A stretch of DNA of 7,335 nucleotides. Origin: CAZBYL01 sp964522805. GTDB taxonomy: Bacteria > Synergistota > Synergistia > Synergistales > Synergistaceae. Of this stretch, positions 7,001 through 7,335 are shown piece after piece (position 1 is the first letter of the stretch; each line of letters begins with the position of its first letter). The stretch covers positions 1 through 7,335 of the forward strand of contig CAZFWP010000090.1 of the NCBI GenBank assembly GCA_964522805.1, in the 5' to 3' direction. Made by a program: the position numbers and the translations under genes. The notes beneath the pieces are model-generated. The model was not told where the DNA came from and made no database searches. It was given only the letters and a program-made list of their open reading frames with translations.

Positions 7001-7213
7001 ATTCGTATGCCGATAATGAACGGCGTTAAGACCGCGAAAGTTATCCGCAAAATGATGCGGGAAGACGCAAAGACCATACCTATTATCGCCATGACCGCAG
7101 ACGCATTTGACAAAGACATGCAGCGCGCCCAAGAGTACGGGCTGGACGGATATACAGCAAAACCAATAATGCCGGAAGAACTCTTTTCGCTTTTATATTC
7201 TCTAATTAAATAA
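4097..7213 (+). CDS. Cytoplasmic multi-PAS hybrid sensor histidine kinase / response regulator
   Basis: This 1038-residue signalling protein should autophosphorylate on His and pass the phosphate to its own receiver. It has no signal peptide or membrane segment, so sensing is intracellular. Five PAS-like units precede the kinase at about residues 10-130, 140-260, 265-385, 393-515 and 520-640. The first three carry PAS_3-like endings (WISICAKW, WHWKNISL, WHWRRTFY). The fifth, starting LANYDQIILID, is divergent. A short coiled-coil linker leads to HisKA with His677 in FLSRMSHDMRTPLNAVIG. The HATPase domain shows the N box (Asn790, Asn794), DSGIGM at 827-832 and GGTGLGL from 853. The C-terminal receiver (about 914-1038) has Asp922 in the acidic pocket, Asp968 as phosphoacceptor in MDIRMP, Thr1000 and Lys1022. 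Everything needed for phosphotransfer is present. There is no Hpt or DNA-binding domain, so a separate Hpt protein or partner regulator is expected. It is transcribed alone and diverges from the surface-protein genes. The family is certain; the signal and target are unknown. Confidence 0.96.
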   Translation: MEDLFGKRITSEKDLLQIFNNLPNGVGVFEVDGEKIAVKYLNDGCYSMLGLDSGRRDRSFCADPTAFIHPDDLLAVYREINSAIAENSLFNCTVRILCDDGSFLWISICAKWSLQDSGKYLFYASCTDVDEKKKNEEHLAETASIITAAMDCSSMLCWEYHPESRTAVFGNKESPLFSGNRLIKNFPQVLAEQNFIHPEYRERLFDTFRKIDMGQESASCEVKLRYSDGWHWKNISLTSVYSREGLRLKVIGTSETLDAYKELEERFAISAAQSGLTTWQYNVQERRIIPDIVTQNIPCSFTVIENVPESIISNGSLHPDDIEVFRAMYRKIETGVKSAQCDCRWKTPDRSWHWRRTFYTVVSDKDGKPIKALGASVDISEQKEAEEKYEKYTESLSAINPLAIGSFRFNLTKDTCWDGHSAYQSIMSLQKDGTAEGFFKSAARYSVNPDNPEFAHFFNRKNLIKAFREGKSSLSLDHQFRMDDDTKWITTFINMAKNPLSGEIEAVIYSIDINQKKLAEQIINTVTLANYDQIILIDAKKNTARRYIGGLSTEPSTIYTNDSKKRTEEYLRQYYGGSDIEDFIAKTRLSYVTEQLKLHGLYVLNYLMKDNDKGSLRRKRGEYRYLDRGEGLICFTRMDITEIFEMEQKANSELSAALKRAERACLAKSEFLSRMSHDMRTPLNAVIGLSSLARDSVSMSEIKAYMDKINISGQYLLGLINDVLDMSKIENKKLELCYETIETEVFFRNIIEIVQPLMDAKHLCFRLDLCRTAPKYFCCDRLHLQQVYINLLSNSIKFTPEYGHIECSVSILGTDDKFVYSQMVLKDSGIGMSEEFLKHVFEPFEQEYHDKGGTGLGLPIVKNLIELMGGELTIESKKGCGTTVTVRLKTPVCGLPANELPSVKELRTERSFKGKRILVAEDQPINTLIITKILSKEGITADCAENGLAAVKMFAASPVGFYDAILMDIRMPIMNGVKTAKVIRKMMREDAKTIPIIAMTADAFDKDMQRAQEYGLDGYTAKPIMPEELFSLLYSLIK

Positions 7214-7280
7214 AGCGAAAAAACGTAACATAACACCACAAAAACAACAGCTATCGCCGTTGCTCCGAAATCATCGCAGC

Positions 7281-7310
7281 GCCGCCGCAAAACACATTTT
7301 CAGCGGCGGC
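7281..7310. terminator. GC-rich inverted repeat downstream of the kinase (possible terminator)
   Basis: GCCGCCGC (7281-7288) and GCGGCGGC (7303-7310) are perfect 8-base arms. They enclose AAAA/TTTT (7289-7292 and 7297-7300) with a small bulge, which gives a strong hairpin 68 bases after the stop. Neither side has a proper T-run (the plus strand continues AAAAGC), so termination would be atypical. It may instead serve a convergent gene beyond the window. Nothing else is apparent in 7214-7335. Confidence 0.35.
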
Positions 7311-7335
7311 AAAAGCTTAACCGCCCTCTGTCTAA

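Noticed and set aside
6979..7290. Minus-strand 103-codon frame with a hydrophobic N-terminus resembling a membrane protein
   Set aside because: It is antisense to the well-conserved receiver domain, and the hydrophobic stretch is a by-product of the reverse reading. No convincing ribosome site.
1..7335. CRISPR array, tRNA/rRNA, insertion sequence or prophage features
   Set aside because: No regular direct-repeat spacing, cloverleaf, transposase or terminal inverted repeats were seen.

Overview
The window looks like a fragment of a Synergistota (Synergistetes) genome, probably from a gut- or digester-type relative of Cloacibacillus or Synergistes. The main reason is that two separate secreted proteins end in the same tag: a Ser/Gly-rich linker, a GGCNAG core, a hydrophobic stretch and a basic tail. 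This matches the C-terminal sorting signal known from that phylum as Synergist-CTERM. The assignment rests on recognising the motif and is not a database result. A run of exactly 100 Ns shows that this is draft or metagenome-scale assembly.

Layout. On the minus strand, 42-1733 encodes an exported papain-family (C1) cysteine protease with a lectin-like/beta-rich C-terminal half and the sorting tag. Upstream of it, also on the minus strand, lies a second exported and tagged protein with GLUG-type repeats. This gene is cut by the assembly gap (2624-2723), leaving an N-terminal part (2724-3567) and a C-terminal part (2054-2623). The two parts fall in different frames only because 100 is a placeholder length; the true gap should be 2 modulo 3. 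The spacer between the two genes (1734-2053) has a plausible terminator for the GLUG gene, a GC-rich stem-loop, a near-perfect palindrome touching the protease Shine-Dalgarno, and a strong ribosome binding site.

The divergent spacer 3589-4096 starts very AT-rich, with a possible extended -10 promoter for the GLUG gene. It becomes more GC-balanced and structured around 3775-3975, with a doubtful 21-codon ORF, and ends in a good sigma70-like promoter for the plus-strand gene. Both elements of that promoter sit inside inverted repeats. The plus-strand gene (4097-7213) is a 1038-residue hybrid sensor kinase: five PAS-like units, HisKA, HATPase and receiver, with no membrane segment. A GC-rich inverted repeat follows it at 7281-7310.

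How the parts fit: the two minus-strand genes encode envelope or surface proteins that should share one export and C-terminal processing route. The divergent kinase is cytoplasmic and has no DNA-binding output, so it needs a partner (an Hpt protein or another regulator) encoded elsewhere. A regulatory link between the kinase and the surface proteins is suggested only by adjacency. I did not find a convincing new multi-gene system. The most promising unexplained pieces are the nested inverted repeats around the kinase promoter, the structured stretch before it, and a probable one-base error at the start of the GLUG gene.
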